Assembly: GCA_963801715.1 (NCBI GenBank)
Contig: CAWDGB010000016.1
Coordinates: 1 to 55,624 of the forward strand
Reading direction: 5' to 3'
Source: CAVVJA01 sp963801715
Lineage (GTDB): Bacteria > Actinomycetota > Actinomycetes > Mycobacteriales > Jatrophihabitantaceae
DNA length: 55,624 bases
The translations under genes and the position numbers were made by a program. Shown here piece after piece: positions 1-8,368 of the stretch. The notes beneath the pieces are model-generated. The model did no database searches. It worked only from the letters and a program-made list of their open reading frames with translations, and was not told the origin of the DNA. Every line of letters begins with the position of its first letter. The first letter of the stretch is position 1.

Positions 1-232
1 CGTGACAACTGAATGGAACCAACGGATGGCAAGACCTCCAACGTTGACATCGGACGACCTGTAACCGATCAGCGACGCGGGGAACCGAGAGGTGACGTGA
101 CGGCCGCCACGAGCCGGTGATCTGCCAGTCACGACGCGCTTGGACGCGTCGCTCAGCGGGCATATACGACCTGGATTGGAGCTGGGATCCGGGTGCCGCG
201 GCGGCCGCCCGGTCCGAGGAAGGGGGACGTGC

Positions 233-1591
233 ATGTCGCCCTTCCTCCTGCTTCGCCGTACCGCCGACAGCACGGTCGAGGTCATGCGCCACCACGGATC
301 GCCGAGCCGAACCCGCTTGCTGCTCGCCCTCCTGGGCGCGGTGTTCGGCCTCCAAGCCGCGGATTTGAGCACCTTAGGTGCGACCGCGCCGCTGCTCGAA
401 ACCGGGTTGGGGTTCAGCCACGCCCAAATCGGTGCCCTCGCGTCGATCTCGGCTGTGGTCGGCGTGTTCGCCACCCTGCCGGTCGGCGTGCTGGCCGACC
501 GAGTGAACCGAGTCGGATTGCTCCGCATCGTGGTGCTGCTGTGGACCGTTGGCATGGTCTGGGTCGGCTTGAGCTCGACGTTCGCGATGATGCTGATAGC
601 GCGGGCCATGCTCGGCGCGGTCGCGGCGGCGGCTGGTCCGATTGCGGCCTCATTGGTGGGCGACGTGGTGGCCACCGACGAACGTGGACACGTCTTCGGC
701 CGCCTCCTCCTGGCCCAGCTAATCGGCACGACCGTCGGCGTTACGGTGTCCGGCGAGATCGGCGGACTGATCGGTTGGCGCTGGGCCTATGGGTGGCTCG
801 CGGCTGTCGGTCTGGTCATCGTGGCCTTGCTCGGCAAGGCGACAGAGCCCCGCCGGCGATGGTCGGTGGATGACTCGAACGCCCGATTGCCCATCTGGCG
901 GGCCGCGGGACGCGTCTTGCGAATCAAGACGAATCTCGTGCTCATTGTCGCCTCGGCCTTCGGCTACTACTTCTTCGCCGGTGTCGCAACGTTCGGTCTG
1001 TCGTATCTGCGCAGTGCGTTCGGAATCGGGCAGGTCGCGGCGCCGGCCATTCTGGTCGTACTTGGTCTGGCCGGCGCCGCCGGCGTCCTCATGGGCGGTC
1101 GGGTGGCCGACCAGTTGATGCGCAAGAAGGTCCGCGCCGGACGGGTCTGGGCGGTGCTCGGCGCGTTCGGTGGCGCCGTTGTGTTCCTCGTGACAGCGCT
1201 GGTCGCCTCGACGTTATGGGTGACGTTGCCGTTGCTCGTTGCCGGTTCGGCCCTCCTCGGCGCGGCCAACCCGCCACTGGACGCGGCGCGGATCGATATC
1301 GTGCCGAGGCCACTCCTGGGGCGGGCCGAAGCGATCCGATCGGTATTGCGCAGTGGCGCGGACGCTTCAGCGCCCGTGACGTTCGGGCTACTCGCTGGTT
1401 CGTTGGGCATCGGCCATACGTTCCTGCTGATGACAGCGCCACTCGTCGTCGCGTTCGGCCTGGGCGCCATCGCGCTACACACCTACCCGGCCGACGTGGC
1501 CGCCGCAGAGTACGCGTCAAAACCCAAGCCGGCCTCGCCTCGTGTGAGCCGTTCGGCCGACGCGGACACATCCTCACGATCGGCGAGCTGA
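233..1591 (+). CDS. MFS transporter, probable exporter
   Basis: A 452-residue polytopic membrane protein of the major facilitator superfamily. Hydrophobic segments occur throughout, and the loop after the second segment carries the family signature as GVLADRVNRVGLLRIV (G-x-L-aD-r-x-G-r). This places it among proton-driven drug/metabolite exporters or sugar-type porters; the substrate cannot be read from sequence. The ATG at 233 is chosen because GAGGAAGGGGG lies just upstream; the reading frame stays open back to 140 without another good ribosome site. About twelve membrane spans fit the usual family length. The C-terminal tail after the last span is hydrophilic and Ser/Ala-rich. It stands alone: the next genes are a fragment and an opposing gene, so no operon partner suggests the cargo. 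Confidence 0.9.
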   Translation: MSPFLLLRRTADSTVEVMRHHGSPSRTRLLLALLGAVFGLQAADLSTLGATAPLLETGLGFSHAQIGALASISAVVGVFATLPVGVLADRVNRVGLLRIVVLLWTVGMVWVGLSSTFAMMLIARAMLGAVAAAAGPIAASLVGDVVATDERGHVFGRLLLAQLIGTTVGVTVSGEIGGLIGWRWAYGWLAAVGLVIVALLGKATEPRRRWSVDDSNARLPIWRAAGRVLRIKTNLVLIVASAFGYYFFAGVATFGLSYLRSAFGIGQVAAPAILVVLGLAGAAGVLMGGRVADQLMRKKVRAGRVWAVLGAFGGAVVFLVTALVASTLWVTLPLLVAGSALLGAANPPLDAARIDIVPRPLLGRAEAIRSVLRSGADASAPVTFGLLAGSLGIGHTFLLMTAPLVVAFGLGAIALHTYPADVAAAEYASKPKPASPRVSRSADADTSSRSAS

Positions 1592-1761
1592 GCCCGTCGC
1601 GAGAGGTTGATCAAACGCCTTCCACCGCGAGCGGGGATACTTCTGCGGGCCGTGCGTTGGTCGACACGGTCATTCAGTCGCCCTGCGCACTGCGGCCACG
1701 GTGGCAACCGCGACGGCCCGACAACGAAGAACAACATCGTGAATGTGCCACAACCGCCGCG

Positions 1762-2000
1762 GTGCTGAGGCGCCGTCGACCGCAGCTGCCCGTACAGCTC
1801 ATCGGGGATGCCCTTCAATGCGCGTTGCTTGTCGGCGATGAGGCCGAGAAGCGGCTATTCCTGCTGGGCGAGCCCGAGGCGTTCTTCAGCATGCCCGGCT
1901 ACGACGGCTGGCCGCTGGTCATGCTGCGGCTGGCGGACGTGGACCTCGTGCGGCTGACGGAGCTGGTGACCGACGCGCGCAGGCTGCGTGCTATGAGCCT
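1762..2000 (+). pseudogene. MmcQ/YjbR-family C-terminal fragment
   Basis: One frame here reads LVGDEAEKRLFLLGEPEAFF, then a GYDGWPLVMLRLADVD stretch and LTELVTDARRLRA. This matches the C-terminal half of the small MmcQ/YjbR (CyaY-like, PF04237) DNA-binding-fold proteins, in which an ExEK, a PE/DxFF and a final W/RLRAPKRL segment are typical. The N-terminal half has no start and no recognisable family sequence upstream. The far end runs into the tail of the convergent NTF2-like gene. I infer a truncated remnant rather than an expressed protein. Confidence 0.55.
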
Positions 2001-2410
2001 GCGGTGTCTGGTCGGTGACCTGAGAGCGTCTCGACGACCTCATCGATGCCGATCAAGTCACGCTCGACGTCCTCGAGGTAGAGGCGGCCGGCCACGATGA
2101 CGTGGTCGGCGATTTCGAACAGGGTGACACCTCGCATCTCGAACGCCAGCCCGTCGGTGCGGGTACCCGACCAGTGCCACTCGCTCCAGGCGGTCTGCCC
2201 ATCGTTGACCGAGCGCAGCACCTCGGCGCGGAAATCGGGTATCCCGGCGAACATGGCCGCCCAGTTGGCGCGCATCTGCTCGCGCCCGGTGAAGGTTCGG
2301 CCGGGGTGGGCCGGTTGCGAGCTGCGGTAGTCCGCGTGGAACAGCGCTGCGGACGCGTCGAGATCGTGGGCGTTCAGGGCGCTGACGAGCCGATTGATCA
2401 CCTCAGCCAT
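1991..2410 (-). CDS. NTF2-like / SnoaL-like protein
   Basis: A 139-residue cone-fold protein of the SnoaL/NTF2-like group. The start MAEVINRLVSALNAHDL is the usual first helix, followed by DASAALFHADYRSSQP, then GREQMRANWAAMFAGIPDFR, and a sheet with WSEWHWSGTRTDG. Such proteins are ester cyclases, isomerases or ligand-binding modules acting in the cytoplasm. The substrate is not predictable. The start at 2410 is preferred over an upstream ATG because GGGGGTGTGTGCA precedes it and family proteins begin with this helix. It faces the MmcQ fragment and overlaps its end by ten bases. No operon partner is visible. Confidence 0.8.
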   Translation of the reverse strand: MAEVINRLVSALNAHDLDASAALFHADYRSSQPAHPGRTFTGREQMRANWAAMFAGIPDFRAEVLRSVNDGQTAWSEWHWSGTRTDGLAFEMRGVTLFEIADHVIVAGRLYLEDVERDLIGIDEVVETLSGHRPDTAGS

Positions 2411-2681
2411 TGCACACACCCCCACTGACTTCGGCGAGTCCGGGCGGGCTCGCTGATTCATGGTCGCGCGGAGCAAGCCGCGCGGTCTAGCGCCCGCGAT
2501 CGGCTGGCCGTCGCGGCGGAAGAGCCACGCGAGCTGTTCCAGGCGCTGCGGGACTGGTCAGGAGCGCGTTTCCGTTCACCAAGCCGTATTACTCCAACCG
2601 GGAGCTGCCGCCCGCCTGAGGCCGTAGCTCGCTCGCCGGCCGGCCGGTCTTGGCCGGATGGGAGCCGAGCACACTGGCCGC
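2411..2681. other. Intergenic with short unidentified remnant
   Basis: A short stretch on the plus strand (about 2500-2619) reads like the end of a protein (ELFQALRDWSG, then FPFTKPYYSNRELPPA and a stop) but needs a one-base frame change between the two parts. I cannot name its family. Nothing else is seen. Confidence 0.25.
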
Positions 2682-3053
2682 ATGGCTGTGCGGCTGCATC
2701 ACGTCGTCATCGATGCTCACGATCTTCCTGGCTTGGCACGCTTTTGGGCGCAGGCGCTGGGCTGGCGGGTCCTGTCCGAGGGTGCGCGAGAGGTCGTTAT
2801 CGGACCGGATGAGACCGCGCCGATCGGCATGTGCTTCATGCCGGTCCCGGACGTCAAGACGATCAAGAATCGGGTGCACCTCGACCTGACGACCGGCGCT
2901 GACGATCGGGACGCCGAGATCGAGCGGCTACTGCGGCTGGGCGCCCGCCGGGTCAATATCGGCCAGACCGGCGAGGAGTCCTGGACCGTTCTCGCCGATC
3001 CCGAGGGAAACGAATTCTGCGTCGTGCGCCCGAAAACAACCCTCATCGGATGA
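2682..3053 (+). CDS. VOC/glyoxalase-like domain protein
   Basis: A 123-residue protein with one vicinal-oxygen-chelate fold. It opens with LHHVVIDAHDLPGLARFWAQ (the βαβββ start with a metal-position His), continues with LGWRVLS, then KNRVHLDLTT with a second candidate metal His, and ends DPEGNEFCVVRP, the classic VOC C-terminal motif with its Glu. This DUF/'Glyoxalase-like' subgroup is common in actinobacteria and is usually annotated without a substrate. I choose ATG 2682 because family members begin directly with this strand; ATG 2658 in the same frame is the alternative. The gene is monocistronic between an opposing gene and IS debris. Confidence 0.8.
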   Translation: MAVRLHHVVIDAHDLPGLARFWAQALGWRVLSEGAREVVIGPDETAPIGMCFMPVPDVKTIKNRVHLDLTTGADDRDAEIERLLRLGARRVNIGQTGEESWTVLADPEGNEFCVVRPKTTLIG

Positions 3054-3267
3054 CACCCGGCAAAGTCTCGCGGCGGGCGGAGGGGTTACGCAAGAGCGCA
3101 TCCGGAGCCGCGCTAATTGCACCACCACAGTGGGCACCATCCGCGACGAACCCTGGAGAGCCAACTCAGAAGGTGGCAGGCGATTAACGAGTCAGACCGG
3201 CCAGCTCTATCACGAGCCAGCTAGATCAACTACGCCGTCGCCCCGCGGATCCATACAAGTCGGCGAT

Positions 3268-3604
3268 TCAGATTGCCAGGCGGAGCGGGCCGATCCCAAG
3301 GCGGCCTCCGCCCGGCGGCGCCGCTCCAGCAGCCAGTCCGGGAAGTACGACCCTGACCTGAGCTTGGGGATAGCCAGCTCGATCGTGCCCGCCCGCGTGT
3401 CCCATTTCCGATGCGATAGCCGTTGCGCGTGTTAGTTCGCTCGCTGCTGCGCATCCCATACTCGGCGCCGCATACCGCGTCGGCCTCGGCGCCCATCAAC
3501 GCCTGCACGAACGACGACAGCATCGCCCGCAACAAATCAGACGACGCCTGGCTCAGCTGCCCAGACAACCAACGGGACAGATCGATACTGGATGGTGCGG
3601 ACAT
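3268..3604 (-). pseudogene. IS256-family transposase, N-terminal remnant
   Basis: Starting at 3604 on the minus strand, the frame reads LLRAMLSSFVQALMGAEADA, then CGAEYG and TNTRNGYR, the N-terminal part of IS256/Mutator-type transposases. The following conserved region (TIELAIPKLR…FPDWLLERRRRAE in relatives) is only recoverable by moving to other frames (for instance VRVVLPGLAAG and GAAPPGGG). There is no DDE catalytic core: the sequence is lost after roughly 110 residues. I read it as a truncated, frameshifted insertion-sequence relic. Confidence 0.8.
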
Positions 3605-4170
3605 CGCGTCGCTCCTCGTCTCGAGCTCTTAGTCGGAACTCGTTGGGCATCACGCGATGGCCGTCTCAGCTCACGCCGCCACTGCACATCGGGGCGTAGA
3701 TCAAACACCACCTCTAGCGACGCAACTGCAGATCGAGGGGATTCACGTGCCCTGTTTGAACCGCGTCTATTCACGATCGCCGAATATTCTGCGAGAGGTA
3801 CGCAGGATACCGGAGGAGCTGCGCCCCCTCATCACGGGCATAACGCCGGTGGTCGACGAAACGGAAGAAGCGGTCGCCGACTGCGCCGCGTGTGGATCTA
3901 AGGGAATTGCGGCGTGAGCTGGGGTCGACGACGACGTCGATTAGAGCGATCCAGCTGCGCCGACCGATCTCGCTGGTCTGCACCGACAGGTAGGCGTGAA
4001 TGTCGCGGCAATGGGCTGAGGTGGGCTATGACCGTTGAAACCGCTGGGAAGCGGCGGCGATAGCCGGGCCTAGGCTTGCCCGTATAGGCCCATACGTCGT
4101 TATCCGAATAGACACGCTCCGCTGGCACGGCAGGCCAGCCAAGCTCAGCTCCCATGGAGGGATAGGACTT
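3605..4170. other. Gene-free stretch before the alcohol dehydrogenase
   Basis: Both strands carry open frames here, but none shows family sequence, a good ribosome site or sensible composition. The last 30 bases hold the ribosome site (GGAGGGATAGG) of the downstream dehydrogenase. No hairpin or repeat was recognised. Confidence 0.4.
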
Positions 4171-5316
4171 ATGGAGATCAAAGCTGCGGTCCTTGGCGTC
4201 ATGGGCGCTGCACCGCCGTATGCGTCGTCGAAGCCGCTTGCGCTCGATACTCTCGAGCTTGATCCTCCCGGGCCCGGCGAGGTGTTGATACGAATGAGGG
4301 CCGCCGGACTTTGCCACTCTGACCTGTCGGTTATCAACGGTGACCGGCCACGGCCTGTGCCTATGGCGTTGGGCCATGAAGCTGCCGGTATTGTCGAGGA
4401 GATCTGCCCGCTCGAAGGCGGAGTCGGCGAGCCGGAGCTGAAACCCGGCGACCATGTTGTGATGGTGTTCGTTCCATCGTGCGGCCATTGCGAACCGTGT
4501 ACGGAAGGCCGTCCGGCATTGTGCGAGCCGGCCGGAGTGGCGAATACCGCGGGTACGTTGCTTTCTGGTGCGCGTCGTCTGCACCGGCGCGACGGGACTC
4601 CAGTCAACCACCACCTCGGCGTTTCGGCGTTCGCTGAATACGCCACTGTCTCCCGTCGCTCGCTGGTCAAGGTCGATCGGGACCTGCCGCTCGAGGAGGC
4701 GGCCCTGTTCGGCTGTGCCGTGTTGACGGGGGTCGGTGCGGTGGTGAACACAGCAGGAGTCAAAGCCGGATCAGCCGTGGCCGTCGTCGGGCTCGGCGGG
4801 GTCGGCCTTTCCGCGCTGCTCGGTGCCGCGGCAGCGGGAGCGCATGAGCTCCTGGCGGTCGACCTGTCCGAGGACAAGTTGGCCTTCGCCGGAGAGATCG
4901 GTGCGACCATGACCATGAACGCAGGCGAGCCCGAGGCCGCCGACCGGATCCGCGCTGCGACTGGCGGCGGAGTTGACTATGCCTTCGAAATGGCAGGATC
5001 CACCAGAGCTCTCGATCTGGCTTATCGAATCACCCGCCGTGGCGGCATGACCGTCACCGCCGGCCTCCCACCGCCGACGGCTACCATGCCACTCGCGCCG
5101 GTCACCCTCGTCGGGGAGGAACGCACGCTCAAAGGCAGCTACCTCGGAACGGCGGTGCCGACCCGCGACATACCCCGATACATCGCACTTTACCGGCGCG
5201 GACGGCTGCCGGTTGACCGGCTGAAGAGCGGCACACTGAAGCTCGAGGAAATCAACGAGGGCTTCGATAAGCTGCACGAGGGAAAGGCGATCCGCCAGGT
5301 GGTCCTGCTCCCGTGA
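4171..5316 (+). CDS. Zinc-dependent alcohol dehydrogenase (MDR family)
   Basis: A complete 381-residue medium-chain dehydrogenase/reductase that oxidises an alcohol or reduces an aldehyde with NAD(P). The catalytic-zinc ligands are visible as GLCHSDLSV (Cys), GHEAAG (His-Glu) and FGCAVLTG (second Cys). The structural-zinc loop CGHCEPCTEGRPALC has all four cysteines. The Rossmann nucleotide site is VVGLGGVGLSALLG, followed by an acidic residue in LAVDLSEDK, which favours NAD over NADP. The layout matches the class III/'Rxyl' alcohol dehydrogenases of actinobacteria. GGAGGGATAGGACTT precedes the ATG. No partner gene flanks it, so the substrate is not indicated; short-chain or aryl alcohols are possible. 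Confidence 0.93.
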   Translation: MEIKAAVLGVMGAAPPYASSKPLALDTLELDPPGPGEVLIRMRAAGLCHSDLSVINGDRPRPVPMALGHEAAGIVEEICPLEGGVGEPELKPGDHVVMVFVPSCGHCEPCTEGRPALCEPAGVANTAGTLLSGARRLHRRDGTPVNHHLGVSAFAEYATVSRRSLVKVDRDLPLEEAALFGCAVLTGVGAVVNTAGVKAGSAVAVVGLGGVGLSALLGAAAAGAHELLAVDLSEDKLAFAGEIGATMTMNAGEPEAADRIRAATGGGVDYAFEMAGSTRALDLAYRITRRGGMTVTAGLPPPTATMPLAPVTLVGEERTLKGSYLGTAVPTRDIPRYIALYRRGRLPVDRLKSGTLKLEEINEGFDKLHEGKAIRQVVLLP

Positions 5317-5445
5317 CGAGTAGGCTGCGCGAGACTCCGGTGTCTTCTTACACTCCCGCACTTCCACTCCCGCGACGCGGTCACCGGCTCCACGACGAAC
5401 CGACCATCCAAAAAAACTGGCAATGCCACGACGTTGTTACCCAAG

Positions 5446-5991
5446 CTAGCGGTCGTATTGATCTAGACTCGGGGTGTCAATGGTGATGGTGTGGGCGGCC
5501 TGCCAAGGCCGCCTTTGCCTTTCACGCCGCGGTCCTGGATCAGCCGTCGGACTGAGTGCAGCACTGCTAAGTGCATCCGGGCATCCGGGCGCAACAGCTT
5601 GATGGCGCGGACGGTCATTGATGTAGTCGTGAGCCGAGCCTCTGCGAGATCCGCTCGGGCGTTGAGAGCCTCGCGGTCGGCAGGCTCGCGCCGTCGGCGG
5701 AGTGGGCTGTATCGGACCCGCGCCGCGTAGACCCTTGGTGATGCGGCGGAATTGGCTTAGCAAGTACCGGGTGGCCCCAGCATGACGAGTGTTGACCTCA
5801 ACACGGCTTCGGCGCTCCCTAACCAGCTCCTTCGCGAGCAGCGTTGCTCTAGCGTTCAGCGTCGCGGCGCTATTGGTCATCGCTTTCGCCTGCTTCGTCG
5901 AGTACGTCGATCGGAACGCCGCAATCCGTGGCGTCCCAAACGGGGCCTGCAGCTTGGCGCACATGTCGGTCCGCTCGACTTCGCGGCCCAC
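5446..5991 (-). pseudogene. Unassigned minus-strand remnant
   Basis: A 181-codon open frame whose first third (through ATLNARATLLAKELVRERR and RHAGATRYLLSQFRRITK) has helical, protein-like composition, while the rest turns into Pro/Arg/Ser-rich low-complexity read-through. Neighbouring minus-strand frames upstream (5870-6360) also contain short protein-like runs. This suggests one larger gene broken by several frameshifts. The helical run vaguely recalls the coiled-coil region of IS110-type transposases, but I cannot confirm it and no catalytic motif is seen. Confidence 0.25.
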
Positions 5992-6326
5992 GGCAGTGCG
6001 CGCCTGCGCCCGGTGCCGCCATGATCAACTGCGGCCATCCCCCGTTGTCGTTTGCTGCCGCGAGCAGGCGAGGGATCGACGCGAACACGGCGCGACGGTT
6101 TGTTGATGATCTGATTGCCGTGGCTATGTCTGGTGCACGCAGGATCGGGTCTTGACCATCCGCGCTCGCCGGACACCAGGGCGGACTTGCCGATGTCGAT
6201 CTGCTGGGTCCGCTGCGGTCGAACCAGCCGGGCCGGCGATACTGGCCGGCGCAATGAAAGATCGACGGTTCGAAGCAACCGTCGGTCTTGCGACTGGAAT
6301 ATGTGTTTCAGGCCGAGGCTGCGCGA

Positions 6327-6467
6327 TTAGTTCGATCGCGCGCTCGTGCGCTGGGCGATCCATGGCCGGTTGATGGTGGTGAGCCGCTGCGAGGCGTAGC
6401 GGGTGTCTTGCCAGATGGCGACCAGCCGCCCGAAGATCCGTCCGGTTCGGGTGCGTGACTGGTTCAT
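6327..6467 (-). CDS. Small basic protein, 46 aa, unknown
   Basis: A short frame starting ATG at 6467 with GAGAGGTACAGC directly upstream, an excellent ribosome site. The product has a basic amino end (MNQSRTRTGRIFGRL), a Trp/Tyr-containing helix (VAIWQDTRYASQRL) and ends TSARSN. It has no membrane segment and is short enough to be missed by routine annotation. Function unknown. It lies within a decayed stretch, so it could be the surviving start of a longer gene; the sharp RBS and clean stop favour a real small protein. Confidence 0.45.
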   Translation of the reverse strand: MNQSRTRTGRIFGRLVAIWQDTRYASQRLTTINRPWIAQRTSARSN

Positions 6468-6564
6468 GCTGTACCTCTCAAGGTGAGTGCTCGGATTTAC
6501 GTCGAGGCATCCGCGCGAGTGTCCCGCGGACTCCGGGCTGCGCCGCTAGCCCAGCTCACCCGGC

Positions 6565-6774
6565 TCAGGACCCGTGGCGTCCGGCGCCGAGGAGGGTCCG
6601 CACGAACGGCGGCAGGTGGTGGTAGCCGGCGACCAAGTGGTGGTGCATGTCGTGCGCCGGGATGGTGTTGACCAGGAGCAGGGCGACGGCGGCGAGGACC
6701 AGGACGGCCAGGGCGCCGACCACGGCCAGGCCACGGTGATGGGTCCGGACGGTGGTGGTGGCGATGCTGGTCAT
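6565..6774 (-). CDS. Small single-span membrane protein, His-rich
   Basis: A 69-residue protein whose ATG at 6774 is preceded by GAGGAGCCACGAA. After a short basic amino end (MTSIATTTVRTHHRG) comes one clear transmembrane segment (LAVVGALAVLVLAAVALLLV). The outside/C-terminal half is unusual: HDMHHHL and GYHHLPPF give seven histidines in about fourteen residues. The His cluster next to the membrane could bind a transition metal or sense pH; that is inference. No homologous family comes to mind, and no neighbouring metal-transport gene supports the idea. Confidence 0.6.
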   Translation of the reverse strand: MTSIATTTVRTHHRGLAVVGALAVLVLAAVALLLVNTIPAHDMHHHLVAGYHHLPPFVRTLLGAGRHGS

Positions 6775-7004
6775 TTCGTGGCTCCTCATGCGCTGTGGTC
6801 CCGCCGATGAAACACATCGTGCCGCCCGCACCGCCCACGGACAGTCACCACGACGACAGGTCACCTGTCATCCACACGACAGATCCACGGACCGGAATCA
6901 GCTGGGAATCAGCAGGCCGCGAATATCACCGAGATCCGGACCAGGTGCCGAACGCGCAGCACCCCGCTTGGACGAAACCACAAGCGCTCTCGTCTCTCGC
7001 TTCG

Positions 7005-7165
7005 TCGGCCAGATCACGCGCCGCCGCGCTGAACTCCTGGCGATCCTGCAGCCTGCCCGAGGACGTGAACGGCAACGTGTCGATGACCTGCCGCCACTAC
7101 GGCATCAGCCAGCCGGTCTAGCCCACCCGGCTGCGCCGCTACCGCAAGGGCAGCATCAACAACGA
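7005..7165 (+). pseudogene. Transposase helix-turn-helix remnant (IS3/IS481 type)
   Basis: The plus strand reads ALNSWRSC then LPEDVNGNVSMTCRHYGISQ and, past an in-frame TAG, LRRYRKG. The order 'NVSxxCRHYGISxxxFYxWLRRYR' is the N-terminal helix-turn-helix of IS481/IS3-type transposases. The amber stop sits where relatives have a Tyr. No integrase-core DDE domain follows. It is a short relic only. Confidence 0.6.
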
Positions 7166-7982
7166 TTGCCGTCATGCCCATGCGACCCAGCAACGGTCAC
7201 GCGATCAAACGCACTTCAGACTCGCGCAGTCATCACCATCCGTGATCATCCGACCCGGCCGCAGCGCACGGGCGAAGCACCGACACGGCTTGGCGTCAGC
7301 CGCACCAGCCGGAACCCCCAAGGCCGTCGGCATGACCTGCTCGGGCTCCGTAGGCAGGAATACCACCAGCGGCGCACGCAGCATCTGGGCCTTCGGCTCG
7401 TAGACCACCATCTAACTGCGCCGCTGCCGGAACGCCGAATACGCGGCTTCGGTGTCCTGCTGATCGGCGGGTCAGGCGTTGATATGTGCGTGTGAGCGAC
7501 CTTCGGACTTATCGGTTCTTGGGCTGCGCCGCACAGGTGATCCGAGCAGGCGGCTTGGGGGTGCCGTCTTGTCGCCGAACCTGCGTCACCCACCGACACC
7601 GCCGGCTATGCGCAAGCCCCGACCTACGGGCTGCAGGGCGACACGCGCACCGACCTCGACCGCCCGGACGATTCGGCTACCCCGAGCGTCGACGAGCGTC
7701 GCGGGCGCGCCGGGCTGGGGGAGACGGGCCGGGCTGAGGCCGCGACCTGGCAAAGCACACGCAGACACAGCTGCGACGCTGACGGTGGACGAGCGGAGTC
7801 GGCGGGTCACGCCCTCCGGCCTGATCCGCGCGGAAGACCTGGCCCGCGAGACGTGTCCGCGCCGTTTCACCTCTGTCCGGCCGGAGGCGCCCACCAGCAT
7901 CACCGCGCCGCCGACGCCCGGCGGCACAACCAGTCGGGTGCGTACCCGCATCCGCTGACCACGCGGCGACCGGGAGGGAACG
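7166..7982. other. Decayed stretch without supportable gene
   Basis: A minus-strand frame at 7205-7411 starts plausibly (MVVYEPKAQMLRAPLVVFLP) but has no family match and loses protein-like character after about 35 residues. Around 7425-7495 the sequence shares words (GCCGAATA, TGCTGATATGTGCG-like) with the outer flank of the tRNA-Tyr repeat at 23.9 kb. That suggests a faint relic of the same element end. Nothing else is recognised. Confidence 0.3.
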
Positions 7983-8168
7983 ATGAACAGCAACAGCACG
8001 ATCACTGCGCGGGTGCCGGGAACGCCGATCGCGTCCGGCGATCTGTTCGCGCTGATCAGCGCGCAGCAGGATCAGATCGACGACCTGGCCAGCATCGTCG
8101 CGGTGCAGCACGAACGACTCGACGACTTGCACCGACGCGTCGCCGAGCTCACCGCTCGACTTGGGTAG
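7983..8168 (+). CDS. Small coiled-coil protein, 61 aa
   Basis: ATG at 7983 follows GGGAGGGAACG, a strong ribosome site. Residues 21-60 form heptad-like helices (LISAQQDQIDDLASIV, then HERLDDLHRRVAELTARL) with Leu/Ile at a/d positions and no membrane segment, so a short cytoplasmic coiled coil is likely. The next small frame starts six bases after its stop, which suggests co-translation. Function unknown; such proteins in mobile elements are often accessory or scaffolding factors, but nothing here proves that. Confidence 0.65.
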   Translation: MNSNSTITARVPGTPIASGDLFALISAQQDQIDDLASIVAVQHERLDDLHRRVAELTARLG

Positions 8169-8174
8169 CCGACG

Positions 8175-8336
8175 ATGCCGTCCCGGTATCGTCGGCCGGC
8201 TACACCCGCTGAGCGGGCCCGCGCCGCCGCCGCTCGCGAGCAGCGCCTCGCGGTGCTGCACCAACTCCGCGGTTGGAGTGAGACACGCGCGCGGTTCGGA
8301 TCGCTGCTGAACCCTTCTGTCAGATACTTCGCATGA
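8175..8336 (+). CDS. Small basic protein, 53 aa (possible ArdC-like N-terminal stub)
   Basis: ATG at 8175 starts just after the stop of the coiled-coil gene. The product is Arg/Ala-rich: ATPAERARAAAAREQRLAVL then RGWSETRARFGSLL, ending VRYFA. The pattern 'AxREQRLAxLxxxLxxxW…R..F' resembles the first helix of ArdC-type single-strand DNA-binding domains found in conjugative elements, but the diagnostic part after it is missing. Either a real small basic protein or the truncated start of an anti-restriction gene. Confidence is low on function, moderate on the frame. Confidence 0.4.
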   Translation: MPSRYRRPATPAERARAAAAREQRLAVLHQLRGWSETRARFGSLLNPSVRYFA

Positions 8337-8368
8337 CTTGCTTCCAACCGCTCTTGGAGGAGCACGAC

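Noticed and set aside
3898..4614. 238-codon minus-strand frame
   Set aside because: Overlaps the start of the alcohol dehydrogenase in antisense; composition typical of a shadow.
5446..6363. Confident assignment of the 5.4-6.4 kb minus-strand frames to an IS110 transposase
   Set aside because: Resemblance is limited to helical, basic composition; no catalytic or family-specific motif could be found.
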